Part shown: positions 63,465 through 64,000 of the stretch, piece after piece
How positions within the stretch are numbered: position 1 is the stretch's first letter
Layout of the letters: each line of letters opens with the position of its first letter
Assembly (NCBI GenBank): GCA_017848855.1
Contig: JAFIHF010000041.1
Coordinates: 1 to 64,000 of the forward strand
DNA length: 64,000 bases
Source: Rhodanobacter denitrificans
GTDB lineage: Bacteria; Pseudomonadota; Gammaproteobacteria; Xanthomonadales; Rhodanobacteraceae
Direction of reading: 5' to 3'
Notes under the pieces: model-generated
What the model saw: only the letters and a program-made list of their open reading frames with translations
The model's database searches: none
What the model was told of the DNA's origin: nothing
Translations under genes and position numbers: made by a program

Positions 63465-64000
63465 TTGAAAAAGTCCGACTTCGATTTCGACCTGCCGCAT
63501 GAGCTGATCGCGCAGGCGCCGCTGGCCGAGCGTTCGGCCAGTCGCCTGTTGCTGCTGGACGTGGCCGCCGGCAGCCGGCAGGACCGCCTGTTCCGCGAGC
63601 TGCCCGACTTCCTGCGACCCGGCGACCTGCTGGTGTTCAACGACACCCGCGTGCTGCCGGCGCGCCTGTACGGGCGCAAGGAGAGCGGCGGCGCGGTGGA
63701 GATCCTGATCGAGCGCGTCACCGGCGCGCACGAAGCCACCGTGCAGCTGGGCGTGAGCAAGAAGCCGAAGGAGGGCGCGCGGATCGAGCTGGCCGACGGC
63801 AGCCATGCGCTGGTGCTGGGCCGCGACGAGAGCTTCTTCCGCCTGCGCTTCGAGGCGCCCGAGCCGCTGGAGAAGCTGCTGCTCAAGCTCGGCGAAATGC
63901 CGCTGCCGCCGTACATCGAGCGCCACGCCGACGCGGCCGACATGGAGCGCTACCAGACCGTCTTCGCGCGCGAACCCGGCGCGGTGGCCGCGCCCACCGC
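63465..64000 (+). CDS. queA: tRNA preQ1(34) S-adenosylmethionine ribosyltransferase-isomerase (5' part)
   Basis: QueA transfers the ribosyl part of SAM to preQ1 in tRNA, giving epoxyqueuosine. The visible 178 residues match the family: KKSDFDFDLPHELIAQAPLA, ERSASRLL, GDLLVFNDTRVLPARLYGRK, MPLPPYIER, YQTVFAREPGAVAAPTA. No ATG or GTG suits; the start appears to be the TTG at 63465, which begins LKKSDFDFDLP at the family position, with a weak GAG upstream. The 3' end lies beyond the window. Confidence 0.93.
   Translation, partial: MKKSDFDFDLPHELIAQAPLAERSASRLLLLDVAAGSRQDRLFRELPDFLRPGDLLVFNDTRVLPARLYGRKESGGAVEILIERVTGAHEATVQLGVSKKPKEGARIELADGSHALVLGRDESFFRLRFEAPEPLEKLLLKLGEMPLPPYIERHADAADMERYQTVFAREPGAVAAPT

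Overview
The window is GC-rich bacterial chromosome. Gene content and order (rnhB-lpxB-lpxA-fabZ-lpxD-bamA-rseP-dxr-cdsA-uppS-frr-pyrH next to dnaE, and thrS-infC-rpmI-rplT-pheST-ihfA) indicate a gammaproteobacterium of the Xanthomonadales. Protein style (an Oar-like TonB receptor, an OlsF-type acyltransferase fusion, DesK/DesR-type signalling) and CCCGAGT heptad repeats suggest the Rhodanobacteraceae (Rhodanobacter/Dyella-like). That assignment rests on recognition, not on a search.

Layout. 1-746 holds two copies, in inverted orientation, of a multi-hairpin intergenic repeat. 747-17863 is a long leftward block: replication (dnaE, rnhB), lipid A and fatty-acid synthesis (lpxB, lpxA, fabZ, lpxD), outer-membrane assembly (bamA), envelope stress (rseP), isoprenoids (dxr, uppS), CDP-diacylglycerol (cdsA), ribosome recycling (frr) and UMP kinase (pyrH). 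sodB follows, divergent from grxD. 18689-27462 runs rightward: grxD, a YciK-like SDR, a YhgN/MarC protein, an OlsF-like ornithine-lipid synthase, a large Oar-like TonB-dependent receptor and ppnN.

27584-35235 is an integrated element of about 7.6 kb. It entered the 3' end of a tRNA-Asn gene and is bounded by direct repeats. It carries a P4-type integrase, the tail of a second integrase, an excisionase-like HTH gene, a DUF3631 ATPase, a TubC_N-like protein, an XRE repressor and an A+T-richer cargo of exported proteins that I do not recognise. This is the least described part of the window.

35296-48662 returns to core genome: an orphan pseudopilin, uvrB, tRNA-Val, hemJ, a UDP-glucuronate epimerase-like gene, then the translation cluster thrS-infC-rpmI-rplT-pheS-pheT-ihfA-merR and tRNA-Pro. 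thrS has a leader that looks like an attenuator, and infC appears to start at ATC. 48708-64000 holds serA divergent from a D-2-hydroxyglutarate dehydrogenase-like gene, proline iminopeptidase, a second pair of multi-hairpin repeats, a GMC oxidoreductase with upp, a PsiF-repeat protein, a class III aminotransferase, an ABC exporter with two tandem DesK-type kinases and one DesR-type regulator, a PH-like membrane protein and the 5' part of queA.

The intergenic DNA is rich in repeats of several families: CCCGAGT heptad arrays, CTCTCCCC-type palindromes, a GTAGGTCGGG palindrome, a 72-bp tandem duplication, and a long mosaic element whose stems covary between copies.
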